From the NCBI GenBank assembly GCA_002110485.1, contig MOWL01000045.1, forward strand, positions 744,001-808,000: 64,000 nt of DNA. The letters run 5' to 3'. Positions 36,939 through 49,700 of this stretch are shown here, in pieces (the stretch's first letter is position 1; every line of letters starts with the position of its first letter). The notes below the pieces were generated by a model, which worked only from the letters and a program-made list of their open reading frames with translations, did no database searches and was not told the DNA's origin. A program made the translations under genes and the position numbers. Source of the stretch: Emergomyces orientalis (Eukaryota > Ascomycota > Eurotiomycetes > Onygenales > Ajellomycetaceae).

Positions 36939-39387
36939 CTATCTGAACCTTGCTGAACAACGTCCCATGACCTCACCTTGACAGACAAGTTCAGCGTTGA
37001 ACTCGCTTCCGTCGAGTGTAAGATAAATATCGAAATAAACACGGTAGAACGTTCCTTGTGGGGTGTCCATCCGTTCAAAATCTTTCTCAAGGTTCTTTCT
37101 AGATAGGTCGGACGTAAGCGTAACAACCTCTTTGATTCCTATTTGAGAGGGTAATGTTAGCATATACATGTAAAAATGGTGTTGCGTTCGAAATGCAAAG
37201 GCTGGTGGGGGGGGTTTGAAAAACTGTACGTACGTGGATCCTTCGTATATTCCGGACAAACGTCTTCGTCACAAGCGTATAGAATATCCTCGTACATCAA
37301 TGTCGCACCGGGAGCCACCTGCCGGAAGAAGCTAACTTTGACGGGTTCTCCAATTTTGACGCGCTCCCCTTTCTGGACGAAAATTTGCCGAGTGTATTTG
37401 CAACGATCTTTCCCGTCAAGACTAGGCACACGGTATTGCTCTGGATGGTGGCCTTCCTTGAATGGCTGCAGAGTAGCCATCAAGTAGTGACGACGAGCGA
37501 CACGAGAGGTGACCACACGTTCAGTAATTCCAGCAGTGACAGCACCCTTGACAATTGCAGAAACTGAGTCCATTGGACGGACCACTTTGGATTGGAATTG
37601 AGGGGGAACATGGAGTTTGATCTGTTGGAATAGATATTCCGAAGCACCAAAGCCGCCAACGACGAGAACGTTCTGTGAAAATAAATTAGAGCTTAGAACA
37701 ATACAATAGGGATCAAACAGATGAAAAGTGTCTAAGATGTATTAGCTTACCTGGAGCGCCCGGTTTTGGGCCTGAATAGCGATAATCTGATTCCGTACAA
37801 GTTCGAGAATCCTGTTTACAACGGGCTCGAAACACTGGAGGATTTCTTCATTCGTAAAAGTCATATATCCCTCTTCAATACCGGCCTCGGGGAAATCGGC
37901 TTCAATACCAACATCCACCGCCCATTTCTGACCGTTATTTCGGAAATCGGCTTTGATTCGGTTCTCAAAATCCATAATACATTTAGCATAAACTCTTCCT
38001 GCGGTTCTTGAGCCATCAGGAAGCTTCATTTTTCTGATTTTTGCTCGAAGGATATTGCTAAAGTTGCGGTTGAGAGCCGTTGATCCGCAGGAATCTCCGG
38101 AGCCTGCAGTGCACTCAGCCACTGTGAAGGGCGTTTCTTCCTCTACTTCATATGCGATCAAGTCCACTGTTCCACCGCCACAGTCAACGATCAAAATTGC
38201 ATCATGAATTTTGAGGCTTAGTAAGCCAGCTTTGGCGCAAAACATAGCAGCTGCTTCCGGTTCCGTGATCAAAGTTAGACGGTTGTCATTCTCATCCCGC
38301 AAAAACCCAGCTTGGATTGCGGCAGCACGGGTAGCAGCTTTGCCAGCATCATTCCAGATAGCGGGAACGGTCAAGAAATACCGAATATTTCGTTCCTCCC
38401 GATTAAAAACTTCACCCAAAGTTTTTTGTAATTGATTTCGCATTGCACCACGCAACTTGAAGAGATAATCCGCCGCAACATCGATTTCTGACTTTCCGGG
38501 TGGAAGGGGGGGTAGATTAATTGGGTCGATATAGGTGTTTCCAGAAAGCATCAGCTGTAATTTGAACCACTCCACTTTCTGAACACCTTGCTTTGGGTAA
38601 CCAGTCGGAGCAAGAGCATCAGCAATATCGGGTCCCCATCCAACCACTTTCTGATACTGATCGTAGTACAGGACAGTGGGAATCTAGATATTCGCAAGAG
38701 TATGAAAAAGAACTCATGTCAGTCATCTAAACGTCACAGATGTGTGATGATTCCGGGTAACCAATCTGCCGAATATTATGACAACTAGCGAGCAATGAAA
38801 ACTGCAGGCAGACATACCTTTTGTTTTGCGTGAGCTCCAGCACCAGGCCATTCCGTGATTATGTCTTCTCGTGCTTCTGTATTGGTAACAAATGCGAACG
38901 CAACACCCGAAAATGTGGTTCCAAAGTCTATTCCTACAATAAGCTGAGCCTTGCTTCGACCCGTTGCATCAAGTTCGCCGCCAGTATGTGTGCGTCCATA
39001 TGTAGAAATTGGCTGTTGCTGTTGCTGTATTCCATGAGGAGCATGGGGAGGATAGCCTCCATAGCCTGGCGGTTGAGGGGGACCGGCCATTTGGGGAGCA
39101 CCCTGGGGATAAGGAACCCCAGTATTGATAGGCGGGGGAGGATGTGCCAATTGTTGCCCGGGGGGCATAGGGCTTGTAGGCCGCCCAGCACCACCAGCGT
39201 TATAGGTGTAGCTCGGTGGCCGACCCAGTTGGTTGGGATTGTTCATCGGAAGGCTGACGGTCGAGGAGTTGGCACCAGGTGGAGGGGAAGGAGTTGCGCC
39301 GTTGGCAGGTGTTGGATTCGGCGGGGTGGCAGTCTTGCGCTTTGATCCAAAACCAAAAGATTTGAATCGGGAGCTCATCAGATCCAT
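36939..39387 (-). CDS. Hsp70-family ATPase, HSPA12-like, with Pro-rich N-terminus
   Basis: A 713-aa protein from exons 39387-38818, 38683-37751, 37672-37234 and 37138-36939; all phases close. Residues 1 to about 148 are disordered, rich in Pro, Gly, Asn and Gln (PPGANSSTVSLPMNNPNQ; later five Gln in a row). The actin-like ATPase domain follows: phosphate-1 loop IVGIDFGTTFSGVAFAF, phosphate-2 loop ILIVDCGGGTVDLIAYEV and the adenosine motif NVLVVGGFGASEYLF. The C-terminal third lacks the canonical Hsp70 peptide-binding domain and has no EEVD end, as in HSPA12-like fungal proteins. Chaperone clients are unknown. A second in-frame ATG at 39378 is an equally good start. An alternative donor two residues later in exon 3 breaks the frame, so 37234 is preferred. 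Confidence 0.88.
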
Positions 39388-41562
39388 AAAAAAAAGGGAG
39401 ATGGAAATGACAGACAGACACCCGTGGGATATATTAGGCGAACGAAGGGAGGTGGTTCAAGCGGAGGAGTGGGGGAGAGAGGGCAAAGGGGGAGACGAAG
39501 AGGTGAGGGATGTGGAGGAGCCAGCGAGGCTGGGTATTGGTGGTATTGGTGTAATATTGCGTAATGTCCTGTACGGAACACGCCCAACACCAGCAAATCA
39601 GGATCGTATTGAGGTATAGAATGGTACCACGTTTCGTAAATTACGATGTCGAATCGGCAGTGTTTGGACGGGTCTGGGCAGCAATGGATGGCTGAGCAAA
39701 ATCTTAAAAAAGTAAATAAAAAAATGAAAATAAGCGTAGATTGGAAATAAATCTACGCAGGACGGCCCTCTGTGCAGCCCACACTGATGCTCGTCTCTGC
39801 CTTGTTGCCTTTAGGAATACCGTTGCAGTCGGATCATTGGACGAACATGCGAGATTGATCGCTTCGGGGAAACAAATCTTGTGCGAACAGGCGGATATTA
39901 TCTTCCAGGTTTTTTCTCCTCTTTCTGGGGTTACCAGCCTGTCTCAATTCCACGAGGATCCTGGCACCAGATGTTGTTTTCAGTGTGATTGGCAGGAATA
40001 TCGCTGGGGTTGTTATGATAATGGGGCTTGTTCCTCACGAGGGGTGATGCAAACGATCGCGGTAGAGTTGACAATGATGGGGGAGGGTTTCTGCTGTCTG
40101 GGCTGCTGTTGTAACTGGACCTTGGACAAGAAAAGGGAAAATATTTGACTGAGCGGATGAGCAAAAAAAGAGCGACGACGCTGCGATGGACTAGCAGGAA
40201 ATCGAAGCGAAGAGCCTCCGTCGTGTCTGTGTTATTTTTGAAAATTACAGACCAGCAGTGGATTATGTAAAGCGAGAGTCGTCAAACACGGGAAATGTGA
40301 AATGCCCACTACAGGGCTGTCAGCATCAGGCATGTATCGTCGACCATAATATTAATGGCGTAATGACCTGCGCTGCAAGGCCCGGAGAGAAAGCAGCAAG
40401 CCTGAGCCGCACCGATACCTTTGATATGTGCAAATGGACCGGACTGGCTAATATTCATTGTTTTCGCCCATGGATGCCTCCCCTTTTGTGCATCTAGGTA
40501 GTTACTTATCTCCAGGGCGTTGACAATCCCAACCCATTCTTTATTTGTCCACTGACAAGAAGCACCTAATCGAGTTCTCCGTCTAGAGCTATCTGTCGAA
40601 AATATAATAAAGATGAAAACTGGGGACCTCGTTTCTTTCTCTCGTCTCTGTGGGACAACAAAAATTTGCCTAGCCACCTATTCTTGTAGCCCAGGGCAGC
40701 TATTCAACCTGGGTTTGGTGGGCTTGAGCCACTCCGTTCTTGTGCTCTAAATCCGGGACTTACAGAGGCACAAAAATAGAACCAGGTGCTATTTTTACCA
40801 TGCTGACAATGTCGTTGGGCAATCTCACCAGCAACGATTCCAAACCATGAATTGTTTTCGATACCCCTGTAAATCAAATACTAAAATGTGATATTGGCTG
40901 ACTTACTCTTGAGTCTGCATCTCCCCAACATCGATGGAAAAGGAGAACATCTCGACATCTCTCCTTTGTTTAAATCATCACTTCACCTCACACATTTGTG
41001 TATTTATTCCATCATACTTACGCCTATACGGTAACTGCGCTCCTGTCAAGAGCGTATCCGTATCCGTAATGTAATTAGTATACGGGTATGCCTTGCCAAG
41101 ACGTCAGATTAGGGGGGTTCTGATTTAATCCGAGGCTCAACAAAGAAACGATCGCAAAGGTAAAAAACATACAGATTGTTGGAACAACTAAATAGACTGG
41201 TAATTATCAGGGCATCTTACCGTATATATTAGCCGTCTGCGCCTTTCCTAAAGTCTCCCAATTGCACTTTTGTTTGATCCTTTTCCTTTGAGTCTTGCGC
41301 AGGAGAGAAAAGAGACCAAAAACTGACCAGCTGTTGGATCAGCAATAATAATCCTGCCCAAGATTTATCTAAATTCGTATTTTTGATACCACTGGGGGAG
41401 GCTCCATTATTGCCCCACCCTTTCCTTTAAATCCCTGATAGCCATACGGGCGGATTTACGCCCGTTTTCCAGAAACGACTCTCATTCGTCTGTGCATTCA
41501 TTCTGAGGCTGAACATGATGCAACTCCATGCAGCCCACAGCCTGTCATTGCTACCAAACCGA
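39388..41562. other. Upstream region of the Hsp70-like gene
   Basis: No gene supported. The first few hundred bases are purine-rich on the + strand, as expected for a pyrimidine-rich promoter of the minus-strand gene. The 135-codon frame at 39741-40148 (+) is Cys-rich without any family resemblance and is probably chance. Confidence 0.45.
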
Positions 41563-41961
41563 TCAATGGGCTTTTGAGGAGTCGCCCCTGGTGTTGGAGA
41601 CAGTATTTGCTAGAATTGCTTCCTTCCATTTCGCCCAAGAGAGATGGTCACGTGCCATGGTTTGTTCTGCAAAACTCTTCGCAACTGCGCAATCCGTCCC
41701 TGAAAAACGAGGCTTTTGCACAACTTCCCAAGCTGCATTTACAATTTCAAAATATCTTCTTTTTACTTCACGATTCACTGTTACCTGCTTCGTTTCCGAT
41801 GACAACATGTTGAATTTGGTTTTGCGGGATATATGCACAAATGAAACTTTGAGCTCCACTCTATGATCAACCAAGAGGAATGCTGCCCCCGAACCTGGTG
41901 TATCTGAGGCCAAAAGGCGCGTGGATTTTTCACAACTTGTGCAAATCACCTTGACGACCAT
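41563..41961 (-). CDS. Hypothetical 132-codon frame
   Basis: ATG-started minus-strand frame in a gene-poor stretch. It has two Cys near the start (VICTSCEK) and an alternating polar/hydrophobic composition, for example FLLVDHRVELKVSFVHISRK. No domain, signal peptide or TM helix is recognised and the opposite strand is also open. It may be a real small gene or chance. Confidence 0.2.
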   Translation of the reverse strand: MVVKVICTSCEKSTRLLASDTPGSGAAFLLVDHRVELKVSFVHISRKTKFNMLSSETKQVTVNREVKRRYFEIVNAAWEVVQKPRFSGTDCAVAKSFAEQTMARDHLSWAKWKEAILANTVSNTRGDSSKAH

Positions 41962-43892
41962 TATTCGATCCCCATGGGTTCTCAGATGTAACCCACATAC
42001 ATACGGCCTTTGTTCTGTACATTGTACATGTATTTCTGTTTCCGGATAAGGCTTTTTTCTCGAACTTTCTCAAACCTTCACAACAAACTTATTAGGGAGG
42101 CTGGGTTAATCTAAGATGGAAATCCCTCGATGGTCCTAAAGAATATTTCTACAATCGTCGACTGAGAGTATGAGAATTGCAGTCGGATACTTTCTGGCTC
42201 CATGCCCGTTGATCTCAGAAGATATTCACACATTAAAATGTCGAGACAATGCTTGCTTAGCAAAAACAGAGTTTTAAACTATTCTCAAATTTCATACTTG
42301 TGCCCAATTAGTGGCGCTATTCAACTGATATCGAATGGCCTTGTGCCCCGCGAAAGCTTTATTCCTCGGGAATAGAATGTTGTAATTTTTCTCATTTAGA
42401 CGTTCATTGGCATCATATCTCCGACGATGATGTATTTGAAGTCAAGTGCAAAACAAAGGACAGATTCAAACCTGACTCATGCTGTTGATGCTAAATCCTT
42501 TTTTGATCGTTGTTTCTCTCAGCTTGCAAGCCCGTCAGCCCCCGACGAGACTAGCGACCATGCTCTTCTCGTTTCGCTCTTTCTGTACTGAGACGGTTTC
42601 CAAAAGGGCTCTCTTCGACTATACCCAAATCAACCGTTGCCCGAGTTTCCTGGCCCCTTTGAAGTAAAACGGACCATTCTTGTTAAAAGTGTTAGCTTTT
42701 TCATATATCTATGTGACCTGATTCATTTTATGCATGTTCTTTCTGTTCTTTTTCCCTTGCTTTTTTGTTTGCTGAAACAAAAGGACCGCATGTGGCTAAT
42801 TTGATGTTGGCCTACATGTACTTGAGCCAGACTATCAATCAGCTTGTAGAAGAATGTTGTTTCATATTCATAATGCCTGCTTTTAAATTTAGCCTGACAT
42901 TATGTTTAGTAAAATAGGACTGGGAGAATGAATGCACCTAGGATGGATGGATTACGGTTCTGATACTATGTGGTTCTACTGGCGCATTCATACCGGTGAA
43001 TAGAGCAGAGTATGTAATAGCAGAACCGCCAACACCTTGATGCATGCTGACGCTACCAATTTGGATCTAAGAATGGCCCACACCTGAAATTAAGCAGTAG
43101 ACACCCTGCGAAGTGTATATGTATGAACCACATGTATGATATATAAGGAAGGAGATATCGTATGAGAAAGAAATATAGCTATACTGCCGTATAGAGCTAT
43201 ATCCTCCGTCAACCCAATCGACCCAAATGGTACTTCTTTCTACTATATATGTCAGAGGCATCCATCCGCCCGGCCCGATGTTATTCCTTTCATCTCTCAG
43301 GGCTATATAGCTCTCTGCAACGCACACATACTAGCAGAGAAGAATCAAGTCAATATTACACTCCAACAATATATATATATATAAAATCAAAGATATTTTC
43401 TCTTCAAATTCTCCAGTTCCTCAATGCGTGTTGGTTGTAATTGTGAAGGTATTTGATAATGACATTATCTCCCACGCGCTGAGACCACATGGAATACAAA
43501 AGATGGAGATGGGACATTGATTCTCATAGTGTAGAGCACATTTAATGGGTAGTACGTTTGAGAGCAACGATGAAGTAAGCACCTGGGTAGGTAGGTATAA
43601 AACAGAGCTCACAGCAGAAAACTAGCTCTCCAGGCAGGCATGACCAATGCCATGATGCGCGTGTACTGGCCAGAGAATATATACAAATGGTATCAGGAGA
43701 GTACAAGAATAGCGGAGGCTGGATGGCCTGCACATATTCTCTAGTCCCAGTAGATGCGGAATCTTCACTAAGGAGCAATCCTCCCAACCCTTCAATGAAT
43801 CCAGCAGGACGCCATATGCGTTATTATTTCGCTGCCTTCTATTTCCGTCGCCGTTCATTGGATGTGTGCCAACATGTTACAAACGGATCTCT
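41962..43892. other. Spacer
   Basis: No gene seen. An (AT)n tract lies at 43369-43382. Confidence 0.45.
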
Positions 43893-45445
43893 TCATAAGG
43901 GCTCTGCGACCTTCCTTGCAACCCAGTGCGCAGGTCTATATAGATTTTGCAACATGCTGTCCGGGTCTTGTATGTAGCCGCACCAGGTCTGCCCTGGGTC
44001 TTTCTTAACAAATTCAAATCCGAATCGTTGGATAAGCGTAATGACTTCCTCCTCCGTTAATTCTACACGTCCAGGTTCTCCAATGCCTTCATGGCGTTTA
44101 TCCGAGTCTACATCCGATTTCTTCGGAGAGACATCTTGGGAGGACTCGTTTTTAAAAGACCTATCTTCCCAATGCCAGAGGAGTGGCCCAACATTTATCC
44201 AATACCCACCTGGTTGCAGGCAATTGTGGATAGCTTCAATATACCGTATCAAATTTGGAGCTGTATCGATGAAAAAAACTGTCGTAACGGCGTGAAACGT
44301 TGCCTTTTGCGAAGGACTGGTGTACTGGATTACAAAATCGGCCGCAGACATGCTCATCGAACCCACCCCTCTCCCATTATCCGGTCCATCCATTTGAGCA
44401 GCGATGACTGAAGTCGGATGGACATCGGGGATCATGACCCTTTTCAACTGCTGTTTTCGTGACTTCAAATTCGAGAACTGCAAGGCGAACGGGTAAAGCG
44501 GGTATTCATTGGCCTTCTTCGTATGGTTCAGCGCCCAGTTACTTGCCAGGAGTTGGTGGTAAGAAATTTCGTTCCCCTCTGCGCAATATCCGGCAGCGCA
44601 CAGGTCGAAAACAAGACGTCCAAGCCCAGCACCAGGAACAAGGACTTTGATATGCGGTTGGGAGCCAAATAGTTCTTCAAGATCAGTCATGACTGGCTTA
44701 TAGCACGCTTCCCGTTCCAAGAATCCTTCGGCGCTCCAGTCTCGGTAAAATTGCCTGACTGTTGAATGGGCCTTGCCGATGTCAGAACCCGTGGCGGTAT
44801 CATGCCAGTTCCTGTGACCGTCATTGACGTCCGGGTTCGCGGGCAGGCGAAAGGCTTTCAAGCCGAAGGATAGAATCGCGGCAGCGATCTCTGCGTTGGC
44901 ATCGATTGCGTCATCGACTTGGTTGAAATTGTTCAAAATGGAAAATGGGGGTTTTGCTAGCATTTGCCAATGAGCAGATGGTAAAGCATAGAACGATTGA
45001 CGTCGTCGATGGGTTGTGTTTAGATGTGCACTTCTCCGATATTGTCTGGGGTAGTAGTCAGCCAAGACAGTGTGTGGTAAAGCATCTCGTTGCATAACTT
45101 GATACAAATATATAATTTTTCCCACATTGTAACCGAAAATATATCGTTCTCCAGTTTGTATCAACAATATAAGTAGAGCAATTATAAAGAAGGCAAAAGT
45201 TCTGCATCATTAATTTTTGTTCCACAGAAGATCGAATTGCTGTATCAAGTGCTCAGGAACCGAGCCAGCCAGACAATTTCAACACAAAATATATCTAATC
45301 TCAACTAAATAGCAATCAATCAAGAAGCATACCTGAAAGAATCGAGGGCAGCAAAGAGCACTCGGCGTTCCTCTGGATCTGTGAGGGGATCAAAATCCCC
45401 CTCCCATTCTTCCGCGTTGTGTTCCATCGCAACACGTTGATCCAT
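43893..45445 (-). CDS. Carnosine N-methyltransferase-like protein (N2227/UPF0586)
   Basis: A 421-aa SAM-dependent methyltransferase from exons 45445-45333 and 45045-43893. Intron 1 is 287 nt, long for this genome; the join reads ALDSFRQYRRSAHLN, the family N-terminus, and uses a GCTGAC branch before TACCCCAG. Motifs: RQSFYALPSAHWQML; HSTVRQFYRDWSAEG; SAM motif I VLVPGAGLGRLVFDLC; NEISYHQLLASNW; VFFIDTAPNLIRYIEAI; GGYWINVGPLLWHWED. These define the N2227 family, whose human member CARNMT1 methylates carnosine to anserine; yeast has YNL092W. Fungi are not known to make carnosine, so the substrate here may be another His-containing peptide or protein. Alternative in-frame ATG at 45427. It shares a promoter with the proteasome chaperone gene. 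Confidence 0.92.
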
Positions 45446-45846
45446 GTCTACGCTTTGAAGAAATGTGAGCTAGCTTTGAACACTTGGTCACGTAGCCTTA
45501 CCTCTATTCATTGTAAGAACTGGCAAAGGGGTGTGTTTGCTATCTACCGAGGTACCCAGGTACCTGTTCATATAAGTTTCGCTCGCTTCGACTTATATTT
45601 TGGGTTAGCGCCAAGCCTAAATCAACCTCTCACTTCCCAACCTTGGAAGAACCAGACCAGGAGCACCGATGCTGAACAAGATCTAAGCGTCAGTATTTCT
45701 GACAGGATTCATCAACACAGAATAGCCAATATTTATTATCCACATAGGCTTGTTTTATTGTTATCTCAGTACCGAGAGACTCTCCTCAAACAGCTTCCGC
45801 ACCTCCGGCCAGCGCCCTCAAACTACGTTTATCTTTTGCCAGAGCC
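45446..45846. promoter_or_regulatory. Bidirectional promoter, methyltransferase / proteasome chaperone
   Basis: 401 bp between divergent starts. Two GGTACC boxes lie 8 bp apart (45551-45556 and 45559-45564). TGGCAAA near 45521 matches seven of nine bases of the yeast proteasome element GGTGGCAAA; this may be chance. Confidence 0.45.
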
Positions 45847-46726
45847 ATGGATTCCTGCCCCATATCTAATTCCCAAGCCAGTCCAGCTGGTGCTCCTATA
45901 CAGCTTTCATTTCTAGCTCCCAAATCTCTGTATACGACTGTACACATTCATTTGACGTTTTTCGCAACGTCAACGTTGCTACTCCTCACCACGTCTAGCA
46001 TGGGAGAGTCCAGCACATCCTCAAAACCAATGGGGAGTTTTGTCTACGCGATGCCTGATGTATGTTGAAATAAAAAATAATTGCGCTGGTTCCCCTTATC
46101 CCCTTCGTTTCTTTTTGAACCATGCAAGTAATTTCTTCTTTCGTTCCGCTTATGCCCCCCCACCCTCGCCCCCAGGCAGTTCCCTCTGTCTCCACATTCA
46201 ACATGAACGACCTTCTCATTCTGTTGAAGTTATGTGAAATTTACTTTTCATGATTTTGTTAGGGGTATTTTGTTTCATGTTCCTAGTGTTCATGTATGTT
46301 TCGTTTGCGACGTCCAATGGACCATATACATTACCTGATTCACGATATTCCCAATTGTCTGTGTGTATTCTTTTCTCTATGCATAAAAACCGGGAAATTG
46401 TCATTTTGAAGATGCCGCCGGGGTCACTTTGAAAAGTATGGTTTACCCATGCTCGGAGAGCCGGAGACATATAACCACTATGTCTGATGCTGACTTAGGG
46501 TTTGCAGCACACCAACCCGAAAAACACAATCAGTACTCCGCTTTACACCTCACCCTCCACTCTCGACTACGCCACGCGGACGGCACGGATACTTGCTCAC
46601 AGAATGGACATGCCTATTTATGTTGGCTGTAGCGTCGACTTTTCGGGATCCACGGTCGAAGAAGAAATGGAGGGTTTGAAGAAAATTTTGGAGATAGTGA
46701 TTGAAAAATGGCAAGAGAGAAAATAG
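45847..46726 (+). CDS. POC4: Proteasome assembly chaperone 4 (PAC4/Poc4)
   Basis: A 143-aa protein from exons 45847-46059 and 46508-46726. It acts in the cytosol, helping to build the alpha ring of the 20S proteasome together with PAC3. Exon 1 carries SFLAPKSLYTTVHIHLTFF and SKPMGSFVYAMPD. Exon 2 carries STPLYTSPSTLDYATRTARI, AHRMDMPIYVGCSVDFSG and TVEEEMEGLKKILE, all matching the fungal PAC4 pattern. The intron is 448 nt, exceptional here; donor GTATGT and acceptor CTGACTTAGGGTTTGCAG keep phase 0, and no intermediate exon is needed to join the two conserved halves. Length is close to yeast Poc4 (148 aa). Divergent from the methyltransferase gene. Confidence 0.88.
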
Positions 46727-49700
46727 CACTCAAAGGTTGGAGAGCCAATGCATGACACACAGTCGCACAATATCGTATCTTTCAACCTGCATTTGCCGAC
46801 TATTAGGAGGTGTCAAATCCTTGCAAAACTTGCTGAGAGATGTCATTACATACTGTCGATGCATGCCGAATACTTTGGTATGAAATCGTCTTGAAATGCA
46901 TTCTGATGGAACAGTTGCGATTTATTCTTGATAAAGAAGGTTGGCGACATGTGCAAATAAAATATGATCTTCTCAAAAAATAATTTGTTTGTGCTCGCCT
47001 TTCGAAGGTTATCAGATCATTCAGTGGAAGAATTTAAGCAACGGCCGTCCTCAAAAACCTTGTATTCTGCGTTTTTCACAGGGTACAACATCACCCCAGG
47101 CACATAGCCGAAAGGAATATAATAGCTGAGATAATTACTGTTGTCCATACGGCTATTCTCTTTTTATTTTGTTCATCGTCGTTCGTTGGTTTATTTAATA
47201 CCTCTGGTCTGCATTGCCACGTTTCGAATTTCCTTTTCTAGATATTGACTTGCGTAATAGCAAAATGGCGCTCCTTAAGGACACCGAGGATTGGCCAAAA
47301 GTGGCGCCAACATAAGAATCTTCTGGATGTTCTCTATGCCCATATGTGGACGAATAACGGAGCAGGAAAATACAGGATAAAGGACAAAGTTGTGGTTAAA
47401 ATTCCTCCAGCCATTCCCATAGTCATTATTGCTATTAGCTAGGCGGTTTCCTCTCATCCACTTCCCGCTCCCCAACTGTGGTTGGTGTGACGAAAACCGC
47501 AAGTTACCGGCCATATCTAAATCCCCCCAAAAAATAAAACCGATGTTCAGCCAATTTTCCGATAACCCGAAATATGAAGCTAACACATGGGCTTTAGAAG
47601 ATTTTTGGTATTGTTCAAATAGGAATCTTTTGGTTCACGTGACAAACTGCAGGACCGTGCTGTATTGTTTGTTTGCCTATCATCATTTGGATAATAGTCT
47701 ATTCAGGCGAATTAGGAAATACTAACTCCAGGATATCAAGGGAAAAGAGAGATGAAACATTGATATGTTTGATTTCGGGGAAAGTAATGCACTTGTTTTG
47801 CATATTGCAGAGTCAATCCTGAATTACTCGTCGGAACAAATATAGCGGACGAATTTACTACTCTTCCTTGAACTAGCGGCGGGACGGCTGACTCGCAGGA
47901 GGAAATGGCCACTTGAAAGATAAGAAACGGCCAATCACATGCCATTCGGCTCTGGTCCGGGATCCTGGCCAAGATGATTTCCGTCGCATTACGACGACCA
48001 GGGTTATTCCGTCTGATCCATCTGGCTGGGAAATGCTTGTGGTTGTCTCCCTTGGCTCCTTGGTTGGTTAGGTGCGGGGGGAGAGGAACTTTCCACAGCT
48101 CGGCTGGCTCCAATGATTGAACCTTGCCAAGATCAACCTGCGGGTCTGCTCAGCCAAATTGGCAGGACGTTGCATATGGCCCCATGGGTGTACAGGTCCA
48201 GGATTTGACAGGGAAAACACGAGGGAGGAGAAAAATGATTCTGCTTGTTCCCGTTCTGATTTACTTGCTGACAGATCAATCCTTGCCGAGTAAATTTGCA
48301 GCAGTTTGACCTGGACAACCACCATGAGGTTCTCTTTGGAGACATACCTATAAAATTTAAACATTATGCGCATGTACTGCGCAGGAGCAGCACCACTGCC
48401 TGCTGCAGCTTCTTCAGCAAATATAATCTTGATCCCAGAGCGGGGATAGCTCCTCTTTTCTTGCGGGGTATTGGGCACGGCTCCAATGCGACCGAACCGA
48501 ATTATCGCGGTCGCCGGCTAGAATACAAGACTTTGCCTGGCGCACGGACCGTCTGCGGCCCAGGCAAGAAAGGTTTTGTGAGGGAAAATTGGGTTTAGAA
48601 TTTGAGCATGATACGCACTCACACGATCCGGACGAACAAGAAGGGCTAAGCAGAACAGAACAAAGGGATACGAATGGCCGAATCGGAAGAAATGGGCTTT
48701 AGCTCTTTCGTCTCCCTGCGACCACCAAAATACGTGATAGATGCTCTGGTAAGTTATGACAAAGCTGTGTACTCACCCAATCCTAGTCCATGCAGCAACC
48801 CTGGAAGCTTGGGACCGGATGTAGTGAAGATGTCCGTTTGTTGTTGTGTCTTCGCGACTTTTAGCCTCTTTTAATTATTTTTCCCCCGCCTTTTTACCTT
48901 GATGGCTCAGAATTATTCTGCAATTATTTTTCTCTTCCCTTGTCTGGCAACTCTGTCCAAATTGGCTCCACTCGCTTCGCTTGCCTGTTTCCGAACACTC
49001 CTCAAATTCTGCCTAAATTAGTTAAATTAGTGTGAGGGTCGCGTGGAGCAACTGGAAGAAAAGAAAGCATGCAGCCGTTCCTTGGGCGGATCCACATGAT
49101 TTTTAGACTGACAAAAGTCTCGGCACACGCCGAACCAACTGCCAATCGTCGCTTACGAATGGCCGCCCGGGTTACTTCGGGAGTTCGCAGGACGCCAAAT
49201 TATTTTATGACGAGCCGTTGGAAAAGGGGCTCTTGTTGGTTGGCTATATCCAGGAGAAGGCTATCTTTTTTATATTTTTTTAATATTTTTTAATGAACAA
49301 TATTTCTGTTCATTGTTCCAGAGTACTCCGTACCTAGCAATTAATCCCCGGAACAAGATCTGCAAACAATTACGCCAATCTTTTTACCCCAGAGGAAGCC
49401 TGCCCCGCAAGCCGCAGCCAAATAATGGCGGTTTCCGGCCAATGCCAGATGAAATGAAGCCAGCCGCAACAGCGACGACCAGCACTGGCACCAGGTTTCT
49501 TCAGGCGGTAGGTGGCACAAATTTTTGTCTGTTGGAATATTTATGCCGCCATTTTCGTGTTTTGTTCCAAGAAACAACGTCAGACACGAATGGACGTAAT
49601 TTGTGCTTGGTCTGCTGCCGTTTTCGAGAAAGTGACTAGCTGTCGTCAACCCATCCAAGGAGGTATTAAGTTTGTCACTTTGAGGGTTCCCTGGGCTTTT

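Noticed and set aside
39741..40148. Cys-rich 135-codon frame near the Hsp70-like promoter
   Set aside because: No signal peptide and no regular Cys spacing; composition does not look coding.
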